From NCBI GenBank assembly GCA_934574095.1, contig CAKTMW010000040.1:1-17766 (forward strand): DNA of 17,766 nucleotides. The letters are read 5' to 3'. This DNA comes from an uncultured Oscillospiraceae bacterium (lineage in GTDB: Bacteria; Bacillota; Clostridia; Oscillospirales; Oscillospiraceae). The first letter of the stretch is position 1. Every line of letters starts with the position of its first letter. The notes beneath the pieces are model-generated. The model searched no databases. It saw only the letters and a list, made by a program, of their open reading frames with translations, and had not been told where the DNA came from. Both the position numbers and the translations under genes were made by a program. This document shows, piece by piece, positions 9,933 to 16,074 of the stretch.

Positions 9933-10163
9933 TGCCGTTTCAGACGCTGCAGCCAGCGCCCTTTTAGAAATTGAAAAAGGGCGCCGCTTTTTCGGCCTGT
10001 CAAAGCCGACAAAACGACGCCCAAATATTTGTGATTCTTTTTCTGCGATGATGCCGCTTTTTTCGAGAGAAAAGTCCTCTCTAAAAGGGCGCTGGAGGTT
10101 GGAAACTGTCCAAGACATGAGATCCTCCAGTTCAAATCCGGTCAGTTGCTCCGAAACCTCCAT
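9899..10163 (-). ncRNA. Candidate structured noncoding RNA (or attenuator leader)
   Basis: Read on the minus strand, this segment folds in order as: a 5' stem TGGAGGTT (10155-10162) with AACCTCCA (10093-10100), continued inside by AACTG-A-CC with GG-A-CAGTT; a 16-bp perfect stem between 10080-10095 and 9953-9968 enclosing about 110 bases; within it a hairpin of 18 positions with 3 mismatches (9979-9996 with 10005-10022) followed by TTTTTC; and finally the terminator at 9899-9932. The sequence GCGCCCTTTT occurs twice and both copies can pair with the same GGGCGC-containing strand, so alternative folds exist. Open frames here are interrupted by structure and lack motifs. I do not recognise the RNA family. 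Confidence 0.45.
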
Positions 10164-10178
10164 AAAAATCTATGGTTC

Positions 10179-10210
10179 AAAAGAAGAAATCCGGGCTCGA
10201 AAAACCCCGG
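10179..10210 (-). terminator. Weak terminator after tRNA-Pro
   Basis: On the minus strand, CCGGG (10206-10210) and CCCGG (10191-10195) form a short stem with a 10-base loop containing T5, followed by ATTTCTTCTTTT. A stronger stem just before it (10219-10247, 11 of 12 pairs) lies directly downstream of tRNA-Pro but has no U tract. Together these probably end or process the tRNA transcript. Confidence 0.45.
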
Positions 10211-10265
10211 AAACGGTTGATGCGCCTGGCTTTGCGCCAGACGCATCTATACCGGTAACTCTTTA

Positions 10266-10342
10266 TGGTCCGAGTGTTGAGATTCGAACTCAAGGCCTCT
10301 TGAACCCCATTCAAGCGCGATACCAAACTTCGCCACACCCGG
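10266..10342 (-). tRNA. tRNA-Pro (anticodon GGG)
   Basis: The minus strand folds as a full cloverleaf of 77 bases including CCA. Acceptor CCGGGTG pairs with CACTCGG, D stem GCGA with TCGC, anticodon stem CTTGA with TCAAG around loop ATGGGGT (anticodon GGG), and T stem TTGAG with CTCAA around TTCGAAT. The discriminator is A and the CCA end is encoded. It reads proline codons CCC and CCU. Confidence 0.96.
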
Positions 10343-10372
10343 ATATTTGGTTGTCTGTCAGACAGCTCATTT

Positions 10373-10401
10373 ATAATAGCACACCATTTTACATTTTGCA
10401 A
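10373..10401 (-). promoter_or_regulatory. Promoter of tRNA-Pro
   Basis: On the minus strand, TTGCAA (10396-10401) and TATTAT (10373-10378) are spaced by 17 bases with TGC directly before the -10 box. Transcription would start near 10366, about 25 bases before the tRNA. Confidence 0.75.
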
Positions 10402-10451
10402 CCCCTAATTTTCACTTTTTTGAAATTTTTGTTGGGATGGATTTCTTTTTG

Positions 10452-10480
10452 TTGACAAAGCGCCATTTGCATGGTAAGAT
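10452..10480 (+). promoter_or_regulatory. Promoter of the tRNA-Ser pair
   Basis: A perfect TTGACA (10452-10457) and TAAGAT (10475-10480) are separated by 17 bases, with TG one base ahead of the -10. The start would be near 10487, about 35 bases before the first tRNA. It is divergent from the tRNA-Pro promoter. Confidence 0.8.
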
Positions 10481-10520
10481 ATAACCTGCGTCTGGGGTCC
10501 AACCACGGAACTTCGCACAC

Positions 10521-10608
10521 GGAGAGATGGCTGAGTGGTCGAAAGCACCGGTCTTGAAAACCGGCGATGTGAAAGCATCCGTGGGTTCGAATCCCACTCT
10601 CTCCGCCA
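10521..10608 (+). tRNA. tRNA-Ser (anticodon TGA)
   Basis: GGAGAGA pairs with TCTCTCC as acceptor. The anticodon loop CTTGAAA sits on stem CCGGT/ACCGG and shows anticodon TGA. A long variable arm follows, as expected for serine tRNA, then a T arm with GGTTCGAATCC. The discriminator is G and CCA is encoded. Confidence 0.97.
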
Positions 10609-10624
10609 GAAAATAAATATGTAT

Positions 10625-10716
10625 GCGGAAGTACCCAAGTGGCCGAAGGGGCTCCCCTGCTAAGGGAGTAGGCCGTCAAAAGCGGCGCGAGGGTTCAAAT
10701 CCCTCCTTCCGCGCCA
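10625..10716 (+). tRNA. tRNA-Ser (anticodon GCT)
   Basis: Acceptor GCGGAAG pairs with CTTCCGC, the anticodon stem CTCCC/GGGAG carries loop CTGCTAA (anticodon GCT), and a long variable arm marks a type II serine tRNA. The T arm holds GGTTCAAATCC. The discriminator is G and CCA is encoded. It lies 16 bases after tRNA-Ser(TGA), so they are probably one transcript. Confidence 0.97.
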
Positions 10717-10747
10717 AAAAAGCCACCCATTCGGGTGGCTTTTTTTC
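10717..10747 (+). terminator. Terminator of the tRNA-Ser transcript
   Basis: AGCCACCC (10721-10728) pairs with GGGTGGCT (10733-10740) around a 4-base loop, followed by T6. It starts 4 bases after the encoded CCA. Only 27 bases separate its T run from the lplA start. Confidence 0.88.
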
Positions 10748-10774
10748 ACAATATCTCTGTGTGGAGGAGTATCC

Positions 10775-11767
10775 ATGGAAAAGACCGTACACTATCTTGA
10801 GACCCACTCGCAGAACCCCTATTACAACCTGGCCTTCGAGGAATACGTCCTGTGTCACCGCACCCAGGGCGACTACCTGCTGCTGTGGCAGAACGACAAC
10901 ACCATCGTGGTGGGCCGGAACCAGAACACCGAGGCGGAGATCAACCGCGCTTTCGTGGAGGCCCATCACATCAACGTGGTGCGCCGCGGTACCGGCGGCG
11001 GTGCGGTCTATCACGATCTGGGCAACCTGAACTACTCCTTCATTACCGACGTGGGGGATGACGGCATCAGCATTCGCCGCTTTACCGAGCCGGTGGTGGC
11101 GGCGCTGCGGAGCCTTGGCCTGAACGCCGAGGCCTCCGGCCGCAACGACATCCTGGTGGAGGGCCGCGAGGTTTCCGGCACGGCCCAGCGCCGCCACGGC
11201 AACCGCATCCTGCACCACGGCACGCTGCTGTTCGACGCCGACCCCGGCATGGTGGCCGGAGCGCTGAACGTCGACCCGGAGAAATTCCGCTCCAAGAGCA
11301 CCCAGTCCGTCCGCGCCCGCATCGGCAATATCCGCGATTTTCTGCCGGTGGACATGGACCTGCCCGCCTTCTGGTCCTACCTGAAGGCCACGCTGTCCGA
11401 CGGCGCCCTGACCCCCGACGCCCTGACCCCCGATGAGCTGGCGGAGGTCGACCGTCTGAAGCGGGAGAAATACGACACCTGGGACTGGAACTACGGCCGC
11501 TCCCCCAAGTTCGATGTGAGCCGCAAGCGCTACTGGCCCGGCGGCGGCCTGGAGGCCCGCCTGGCCGTAGCCGACGGCTGTATCACCAACATCCGCTTCT
11601 ACGGCGATTTCCTGGCCGTCCGGGGCATGGACGACCTGCTGGCTCAGCTGCGCGGCGTCCCCTTCCGCCCTGACGCCCTCCGTCCAGTGCTGGAGGCCGC
11701 CCCGCTGACGGAGCTGTTCGGCGCCATTACCGCCGACGAGATCATTGCCACCATTTTTGACGCCTGA
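10775..11767 (+). CDS. lplA: Lipoate-protein ligase A family protein
   Basis: The family attaches free lipoate, by way of lipoyl-AMP, to lipoyl domains of 2-oxoacid dehydrogenases and GcvH. The 330 residues match the two-domain type: catalytic domain (about 1-245) with RRGTGGGAVYHD starting near residue 69 (Arg70 as in E. coli), NDILVEGREVSGTA and HHGTLLFDAD, and a C-terminal accessory domain with the WDWNYGRSPKF entry. At residue 132 the sequence reads GREVSG, where E. coli and Bacillus enzymes have Lys in the same place (RKVSG, KKFSG). That Lys contacts the lipoyl-adenylate, so activity may be altered. The start follows GGAGGAG. It is the first gene of the GC-rich part. Confidence 0.88.
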   Translation: MEKTVHYLETHSQNPYYNLAFEEYVLCHRTQGDYLLLWQNDNTIVVGRNQNTEAEINRAFVEAHHINVVRRGTGGGAVYHDLGNLNYSFITDVGDDGISIRRFTEPVVAALRSLGLNAEASGRNDILVEGREVSGTAQRRHGNRILHHGTLLFDADPGMVAGALNVDPEKFRSKSTQSVRARIGNIRDFLPVDMDLPAFWSYLKATLSDGALTPDALTPDELAEVDRLKREKYDTWDWNYGRSPKFDVSRKRYWPGGGLEARLAVADGCITNIRFYGDFLAVRGMDDLLAQLRGVPFRPDALRPVLEAAPLTELFGAITADEIIATIFDA

Positions 11768-11772
11768 CCGCC

Positions 11773-11801
11773 TTGCCAACCGCTCCCATCTGTGCTACAA
11801 T
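11773..11801 (+). promoter_or_regulatory. Promoter of the secreted cohesin-like gene
   Basis: TTGCCA (11773-11778) and TACAAT (11796-11801) are 17 bases apart, with TGC ahead of the -10 box. It begins 6 bases after the lplA stop and would start transcription near 11808, giving a leader of about 25 bases with AAAAGGAGG. Confidence 0.75.
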
Positions 11802-11832
11802 AGACCCAACATCCGAAAAGGAGGCCCCCGCC

Positions 11833-12726
11833 ATGAAACGACTCGTCACCCTGGTGCTGACCCTTGCTGCCCTGCTGGTGCTGGCCGTCACCGCCGGCGC
11901 AGACACCATTCCCGGCACCGCCACCTGCACCATCACCCCCACCGACACCCAGATCAGCGGCGATACCGCCACCGTCACCTACTCTGTCACCGTCACCCCG
12001 CCTGAGGGGAAGGAACTGGGCGTTTTCAGCGTCCAACTGCAGCCCTCCGAGGGGATGACCATTGCTAAAAACTGGAAGGACAGCAGCGGCAAGCGCGTCA
12101 TCAGCGTTATAGATGACCTGTCTTTTAATAAGTACCAGCCTGACGGTGTGTTCGCCACCTACGAGTACACCCCCCAGACCGGCTACTTCGCCGCCGTCGG
12201 CACCACTCCGGAGCGCCGTATGTCCAAGGAGGCCACCATCCTCACCATTCAGGCCACCATGCCCGCCAACAAGGCTGGCACCTACACCTTGGGCGCTGAG
12301 TTCATCGCCGCCCTGGACGGCTCCGGCGACGTCTACACCGGTAAGGTGGTCACCAATGCCGTCACCGTCTCCGGCGACAGCAAAGCTCCCGCCGTGGATG
12401 ACACCCCCGTCATTACCGAGACCAACGCCGATACCCTGGCCCAGGGCAATGACGCCGCCAACACTCCCGCCGGGACCGACGGCGCCGCCAACGGCAGCAC
12501 TGCTGCTGACGGTACGGCTGATACCCCCGCGGGAACAGACGCCGCCGGTGATCCCGCCGACGCCGACCTGCCCGCCGGGACCGACGGCGCTTCCGGCAAT
12601 ACTTCTGCGGGAACGTCCGGCGCTGCCGCCTCCTCCGGCGGTTCCGCCATCCCCTGGATCATCCTGGCCCTGGCCGTCGTCGCCATCGTCCTGATCGTTG
12701 TGGCCGTCAAAAAGAAAAAGCACTGA
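11833..12726 (+). CDS. Secreted, membrane-anchored cohesin-like surface protein
   Basis: The start at 11833 is chosen because it follows AAAAGGAGG and opens a signal peptide (MKRLVTLVLTLAALLVLAVTAGA, about residues 1-23, of which the first 20 show a basic start and a hydrophobic core). Residues 24-185 form a beta-rich domain with YSVTVTPPEGKELGVFSVQL and TILTIQATMP, a pattern like cohesin or similar immunoglobulin-like domains. A low-complexity Ala/Thr/Gly/Asp linker with repeated PAGTD units follows (185-270), then one membrane helix (IPWIILALAVVAIVLIVVAV) and a KKKKH tail. So it is exported, anchored in the membrane and displays the domain outside. Its partner is unknown. Confidence 0.75.
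   Translation: MKRLVTLVLTLAALLVLAVTAGADTIPGTATCTITPTDTQISGDTATVTYSVTVTPPEGKELGVFSVQLQPSEGMTIAKNWKDSSGKRVISVIDDLSFNKYQPDGVFATYEYTPQTGYFAAVGTTPERRMSKEATILTIQATMPANKAGTYTLGAEFIAALDGSGDVYTGKVVTNAVTVSGDSKAPAVDDTPVITETNADTLAQGNDAANTPAGTDGAANGSTAADGTADTPAGTDAAGDPADADLPAGTDGASGNTSAGTSGAAASSGGSAIPWIILALAVVAIVLIVVAVKKKKH
12466..12590 (+). repeat. Direct repeats in the linker of the surface protein
   Basis: CCCGCCGGGACCGACGGCGC occurs exactly at 12466-12485 and 12571-12590, with a diverged copy near 12525. They encode the PAGTDGA units of the linker. This suggests growth or shrinkage of the linker by slippage or recombination. Confidence 0.8.
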
Positions 12727-12733
12727 ACGCCGA

Positions 12734-12761
12734 AAGGACGGGGCATAGCCCCGTCCTTTTT
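12734..12761 (+). terminator. Terminator after the surface protein gene
   Basis: AAGGACGGGGC (12734-12744) pairs with GCCCCGTCCTT (12748-12758) around a 3-base loop and runs into T5. The stop codon of the gene lies 8 bases upstream. Its sequence is nearly the same as the terminator at 17594. Confidence 0.9.
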
Positions 12762-12762
12762 C

Positions 12763-13043
12763 ATAAACCGCCGCCCTTGCCATTCCGGGCCGGTTTTCAC
12801 ACGCACCGCCCGATGGTCCTGCTCCGGAAGAAATTCGCAGGGGAGGAGGGCCGCCCTGTTCCTGCGGAATATGTATCGCACTTTTTCCACACAGCAAAAA
12901 GCGGACGGCAAACGCCGTCCGCTTTCTTTTTCCCGTAACATCTCCACGGTACGAATATATCATGTTGAGGAATAGGGTGATGGCTGCACGGGGAGAAACC
13001 GCGCAGCCATCCAAGGGATTTGAGGATAGAAAGGAAAAGTAAT
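12763..13043. other. Intergenic stretch with two strong hairpins
   Basis: No convincing gene lies in this 281-base stretch. It contains GCGGACGGC/GCCGTCCGC (12901-12909 with 12914-12922), flanked by A5 and TTTCTTTTT, so it can terminate in either direction. It also contains ATGGCTGC/GCAGCCAT (12980-12987 with 13003-13010), with further pairs inside. What transcript the first hairpin ends is unclear, since the nearest gene already has its own terminator. Confidence 0.6.
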
Positions 13044-13118
13044 ATGTGGAGAATTACTGTCTATACCATACACAATGTTGCAAGATTTGTAAAGCGACAC
13101 TTTTTCATCTTTCTATGA
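13044..13118 (+). CDS. Possible 24-residue peptide
   Basis: ATG at 13044 follows AAAGGAAAAG and opens 24 codons, starting MWRITVYTIHNV and ending FVKRHFFIFL. The peptide is basic and hydrophobic. It lies in AT-rich intergenic DNA between a hairpin and the LysR promoter. The ribosome binding site is the main support. With so few codons it could arise by chance. No function can be assigned. Confidence 0.25.
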   Translation: MWRITVYTIHNVARFVKRHFFIFL

Positions 13119-13138
13119 AGAAATGTCATATTTGATTG

Positions 13139-13167
13139 TTGCATTTGCAGCAGTCACATGATACAAT
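13139..13167 (+). promoter_or_regulatory. Promoter of the LysR gene
   Basis: TTGCAT (13139-13144) and TACAAT (13162-13167) are spaced by 17 bases with TGA before the -10 box. The start would be near 13174, about 30 bases ahead of the gene. The TTGCATTTGCAG region could also be part of an operator. Confidence 0.7.
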
Positions 13168-13203
13168 GTATGCTACTATTTCCAGAAAGTGGTGAGAGAG
13201 CAC

Positions 13204-14070
13204 ATGGACGGAAAAAAGCTGGAGGCGCTGGCCGCGGCGGTGGACCAGGGCAGCTTTACCCGCGCGGCGGAGCAGCTGGGCTATACCCAGTCGGGCCTGA
13301 CCCACATGATGAACAGTCTGGAGCGGGAGATCGGTTTCTCCGTCCTGGTGCGTGACCGCCGGGGTGTGCGGCTGACCCCTGCGGGGCAGCGGATCATGCC
13401 CATGGTGCGCCAGTGTCTGGCTGCCAACCAGGCGCTGGAGCGGGAGATCGCGCTGGTGAACTCCCACCAGGAGGAGACCATCCGGGTGGCTTCCTATGCC
13501 AGCATCGCCATGCACTGGCTGCCGGAGCTGATCGAGCAGTTTCGCCGCGCCAACAGCGGCGTGGGCGTAGATGTGCAGATGGGCTCGGTGGAGGAGGTAT
13601 ACCGCTGGGTCCGTGAGGGCAGAGTAGATATGGCCTTTGCCAGCCGGCAGGAGAGCAGCACCCTGGATTGGACGCCCCTGAAGCCCGACCCGCTGCTGGC
13701 CATCCTGCCCCGTGATTTTGATACCGGCGCCGCCGCCAGTCTGGACGTGCGGCGGCTGGAGGGCCAGGAGTTTCTCATGCCGTCCCAGGGCTTCCACCTG
13801 GATATCATGCGGGCGCTGGACGCCTGGGGCGTGACCCCCGTCATCCGGGACACCCAGGTCAGCGACACGGTCATCATCTCCATGGTGGAGCACGGACTGG
13901 GGGTCAGTATCCTCAGCCGCCTGGTGCTGAAGGGCCGCTCCGACGATGTCCAGGCCCTGCCGCTGGACCCGCCCGCCGTCCGGGAGCTGGGCGTTGCCAC
14001 CCTGCCCCACCTCCGCCCGCTGGCGAGGAAGTTTTTGCAGTTTACCACAGAGATGGTGGAGAAACTATAA
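13204..14070 (+). CDS. LysR-family transcriptional regulator
   Basis: The 288-residue protein has the LysR layout. The N-terminal winged helix-turn-helix (residues 1-60) contains LAAAVDQGSFTRAAEQLGYT, then QSGLTHMMNSLEREIGFSVLV and RLTPAGQ. A linker helix follows, then the periplasmic-binding-like effector domain (about 90-288), with IRVASYASIAMHWLPELIEQF at its start. ATG 13204 is chosen over GTG 13189 and GTG 13192 because it gives the normal family N terminus and has GAGAG upstream. The target genes and effector cannot be told from sequence. There is no divergent gene, which is the usual LysR arrangement. The downstream inverted repeat separates it from the DUF2156 gene. Confidence 0.92.
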   Translation: MDGKKLEALAAAVDQGSFTRAAEQLGYTQSGLTHMMNSLEREIGFSVLVRDRRGVRLTPAGQRIMPMVRQCLAANQALEREIALVNSHQEETIRVASYASIAMHWLPELIEQFRRANSGVGVDVQMGSVEEVYRWVREGRVDMAFASRQESSTLDWTPLKPDPLLAILPRDFDTGAAASLDVRRLEGQEFLMPSQGFHLDIMRALDAWGVTPVIRDTQVSDTVIISMVEHGLGVSILSRLVLKGRSDDVQALPLDPPAVRELGVATLPHLRPLARKFLQFTTEMVEKL

Positions 14071-14082
14071 ATATGTTATAGA

Positions 14083-14595
14083 GTGTTTCGCCCTCCGGGC
14101 GAAAGAATATTCCGCGCCCCGGCGCGGGTCACTTTTGGCCGCTGTCCAAAAAGTGACCAAAAGGACAGCCAGAAACCCAGGTTTCTGGACTTCCTGCACG
14201 CTATATCTTTTACAAGTTTGTAACTTTGTACCACGCGTTCGAGGGAAATGGCTGTTATCGCTGCGTATGACGTATCGACTTTCTTTCTGCGCCGCTGCCG
14301 CTCATCGCTGCAACGGTAGAAAATGAATCGTTGTACGGCGGGCCGATGCCCACATCGGCCCGCACGGTAGACGCGCAATGTTCTTCTCCGTACCGATCAG
14401 CGGCAGCGGCGCTGGTGATGATGCGATCCTTTTATCGAATCGAAAAAAGGAATCCCCGTGAACGTGTGGTATGCAATCACAAGTTCGTACAGAATATAGC
14501 GCGCCCGGAAGTGAAGGAACCGGAGGTTCCTTCTGGCGCTTTTGCCTACTTTTGCCGCTATTGGCAAAAGTAGGTCGCCCCGCAGGGCGAAACAC
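14083..14595. repeat. 513-base inverted pair of structured repeats
   Basis: The ends are inverted copies of GTGTTTCGCCCT (14083 rightward and 14595 leftward). Comparing the left half with the reverse complement of the right half shows shared blocks in the same order: ACTTTTG hairpin, CCAGAA, ACTTCC, CGCTATAT, TACCACGCGTTC-like, GCGCCGCTGCCGCT, and CGGGCCGATG near the centre. Both halves contain the same two hairpins with different bases: 14127-14138/14146-14158 and 14169-14188 on the left, 14545-14556/14563-14574 and 14513-14533 on the right. The centre is an 11-bp stem (14338-14348 with 14353-14363). Reading frames through this region are not believable genes. Confidence 0.85.
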
Positions 14596-14635
14596 CCCAA
14601 AACAATAACAACAAACCATACACAGGAGAACCCCT

Positions 14636-16033
14636 ATGCTGAATTTTACCCCTGTCACCGCGGAGGCTATGCCCCTCATGCGCCCCTATTATGAAACCTG
14701 CACCTACCGCCTGTGCGAATACAGCGCCGGCGTCAAATATATGTGGCGGGGCCACCTCCATTCGGAGTACGCCTTCACCGACGGCTGCCTTATCATCCGC
14801 AACTGCATCGACGGCGTCACCCAGTTCGACTACCCCATCCCCGGCCCGGAGGGCGACGTGGACGCCGCTCTGGCCACGGTGGAGGACTTCTGCCGCCGCA
14901 AGGGTGTGCGGCCCATCTTCTCCGTGGTGCCGGATTCCGAGGCCGGGAAGCTGGCTCTCCGCTGGCCCCGCGTCACCATCACCAACGAGCGGGTGTGGAA
15001 GGACTACCTCTATCACGCGGAGGACCTGGCCCACTTCGCCGGACGGCATTACAGCGGTCAGCGCAACCACATCAACAAGTTCAATAAGGAGCATCCCGGC
15101 GCGGAATTCATCCCCCTGAGGTTGGAAAACGCCGACCTGCTCTCTGCCTTCTGGGCCGACTACGACCGGGAGTTCCAGAAGCAGAGCCCGGAGGCCAAGC
15201 GGGAGCTGGCACTGGCCCAGGACCTGTTCACCTATCTGGACACCGGTATGTTCCGGGCCGGCGGCATCCTGTGGGAGGGCCGTCTGCTGGCCATCGCCCT
15301 GGCGGAGAAGTGCGGCGAAACGCTGGTCTGCCACATCGAAAAGGCCCTCTACTCCCACGCCGGGGTCTACCCCGCCATGGTGCAGCTGTTCGCCGGCTAC
15401 TACGGCGGCGACTGCCGCTGGATCAACCGGGAGGACGACGGCCGTGACCGGGGCCTGCGGACCTCCAAGCTGCAATACCTGCCTGCCGAGCTGGGCAGCA
15501 AGATGCGCTTCGAGGTGGGCTGCGAGCTGGACGCCCTGCGGCATATCCCGGAGCTGACCACGGAGCGGCTGACCCTCTCCCCCTTTACCGACGGCGACAA
15601 GGCTGCCTACAACGCCCTCTGTCTGGACGACGACCGCAACCGCTGGTGGGGCTACGACTACCGGGACGACCTGGAGGGCGAGCTGACGGAGGACTACTTC
15701 CTGGATGTGACCCGTCAGGACTTTGCCAACCGCATCGCCATCAACTTCGCCGTCCGGCTGGAGGGCAAGTGCATCGGCGAGGTGGTGCTGTATAACGGCG
15801 ACTGGCGGGGTACTATGGAGCAGGGCTGCCGCATCGACCCGGCCTTCGCCGGACACGGCTACGGCGCCGAGGCCTTCACCGCCGTGGCGGACTGGGCGCT
15901 GTACCACCTGGGCCTGACCCGTGTGGTGGCCAAGTGCTACCAGGAGAACGCCGCGTCGGAGCGGATGCTGTCCTTCTGTATGCGCCACACCCATGACGAC
16001 GAGACCTTCCGCTATTTTGAGAAGCTGGTATAA
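14636..16033 (+). CDS. DUF2156 domain fused to GNAT acetyltransferase
   Basis: The 465 residues have two parts. Residues 1-295 match the DUF2156 type (related to the transferase half of phosphatidylglycerol lysyltransferases), with VWKDYLYHAEDLAHFAGRHY and RNHINKFNKEHPGAEFIPL, where the substrate side is expected. Residues 307-465 are a GNAT domain: TTERLTLSPFTDGDKAAYNA opens it, and IDPAFAGHGYGAEAF holds the acetyl-CoA pyrophosphate loop (R/Q-x-x-G-x-G/A type). It likely transfers an acyl or aminoacyl group to an amine, but the substrate is unknown. The start follows CAGGAGAA. It stands alone between the inverted element and a terminator. Confidence 0.85.
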   Translation: MLNFTPVTAEAMPLMRPYYETCTYRLCEYSAGVKYMWRGHLHSEYAFTDGCLIIRNCIDGVTQFDYPIPGPEGDVDAALATVEDFCRRKGVRPIFSVVPDSEAGKLALRWPRVTITNERVWKDYLYHAEDLAHFAGRHYSGQRNHINKFNKEHPGAEFIPLRLENADLLSAFWADYDREFQKQSPEAKRELALAQDLFTYLDTGMFRAGGILWEGRLLAIALAEKCGETLVCHIEKALYSHAGVYPAMVQLFAGYYGGDCRWINREDDGRDRGLRTSKLQYLPAELGSKMRFEVGCELDALRHIPELTTERLTLSPFTDGDKAAYNALCLDDDRNRWWGYDYRDDLEGELTEDYFLDVTRQDFANRIAINFAVRLEGKCIGEVVLYNGDWRGTMEQGCRIDPAFAGHGYGAEAFTAVADWALYHLGLTRVVAKCYQENAASERMLSFCMRHTHDDETFRYFEKLV

Positions 16034-16074
16034 AAAACAGGGGGCAGGACCTTACGGTCCTGCCCCCTGTTTTT
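16034..16074. terminator. Bidirectional terminator between convergent genes
   Basis: ACAGGGGGCAGGACC (16037-16051) pairs fully with GGTCCTGCCCCCTGT (16056-16070) around a 4-base loop, flanked by A6 on the left and T4 on the right. It ends the DUF2156-GNAT transcript and, on the minus strand, the metallopeptidase transcript, whose stop codon it nearly touches. Confidence 0.93.

Noticed and set aside
10093..10162. tRNA-like segment with GTTCAAATC
   Set aside because: The T-arm-like loop has no matching T stem, there is no proper acceptor or anticodon stem, and the outer 8-bp stem lacks a CCA end. It is treated as part of the structured RNA candidate.
9822..10163. Minus-strand open frame of 113 codons with a plausible start
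   Set aside because: It spans two hairpins and a terminator, ends in the recombinase stub, and its second half is low-quality sequence. The RNA structure explains the segment better.
11644..13014. Minus-strand open frame of 456 codons opposite the surface protein gene
   Set aside because: It is a shadow of a GC-rich gene: Gly/Ala-rich composition without structure, crossing a terminator and two genes. The long minus-strand frames opposite lplA (10676-11779), LysR (13126-14010) and the DUF2156 gene (14558-15994) are the same kind of artefact.
14302..14679. Minus-strand open frame of 125 codons over the inverted element
   Set aside because: It runs through the palindromic repeat and past the start of the DUF2156 gene, lacks a ribosome binding site, and has no coherent protein pattern. 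The neighbouring 14076-14378 frame on the same strand is rejected for the same reason.
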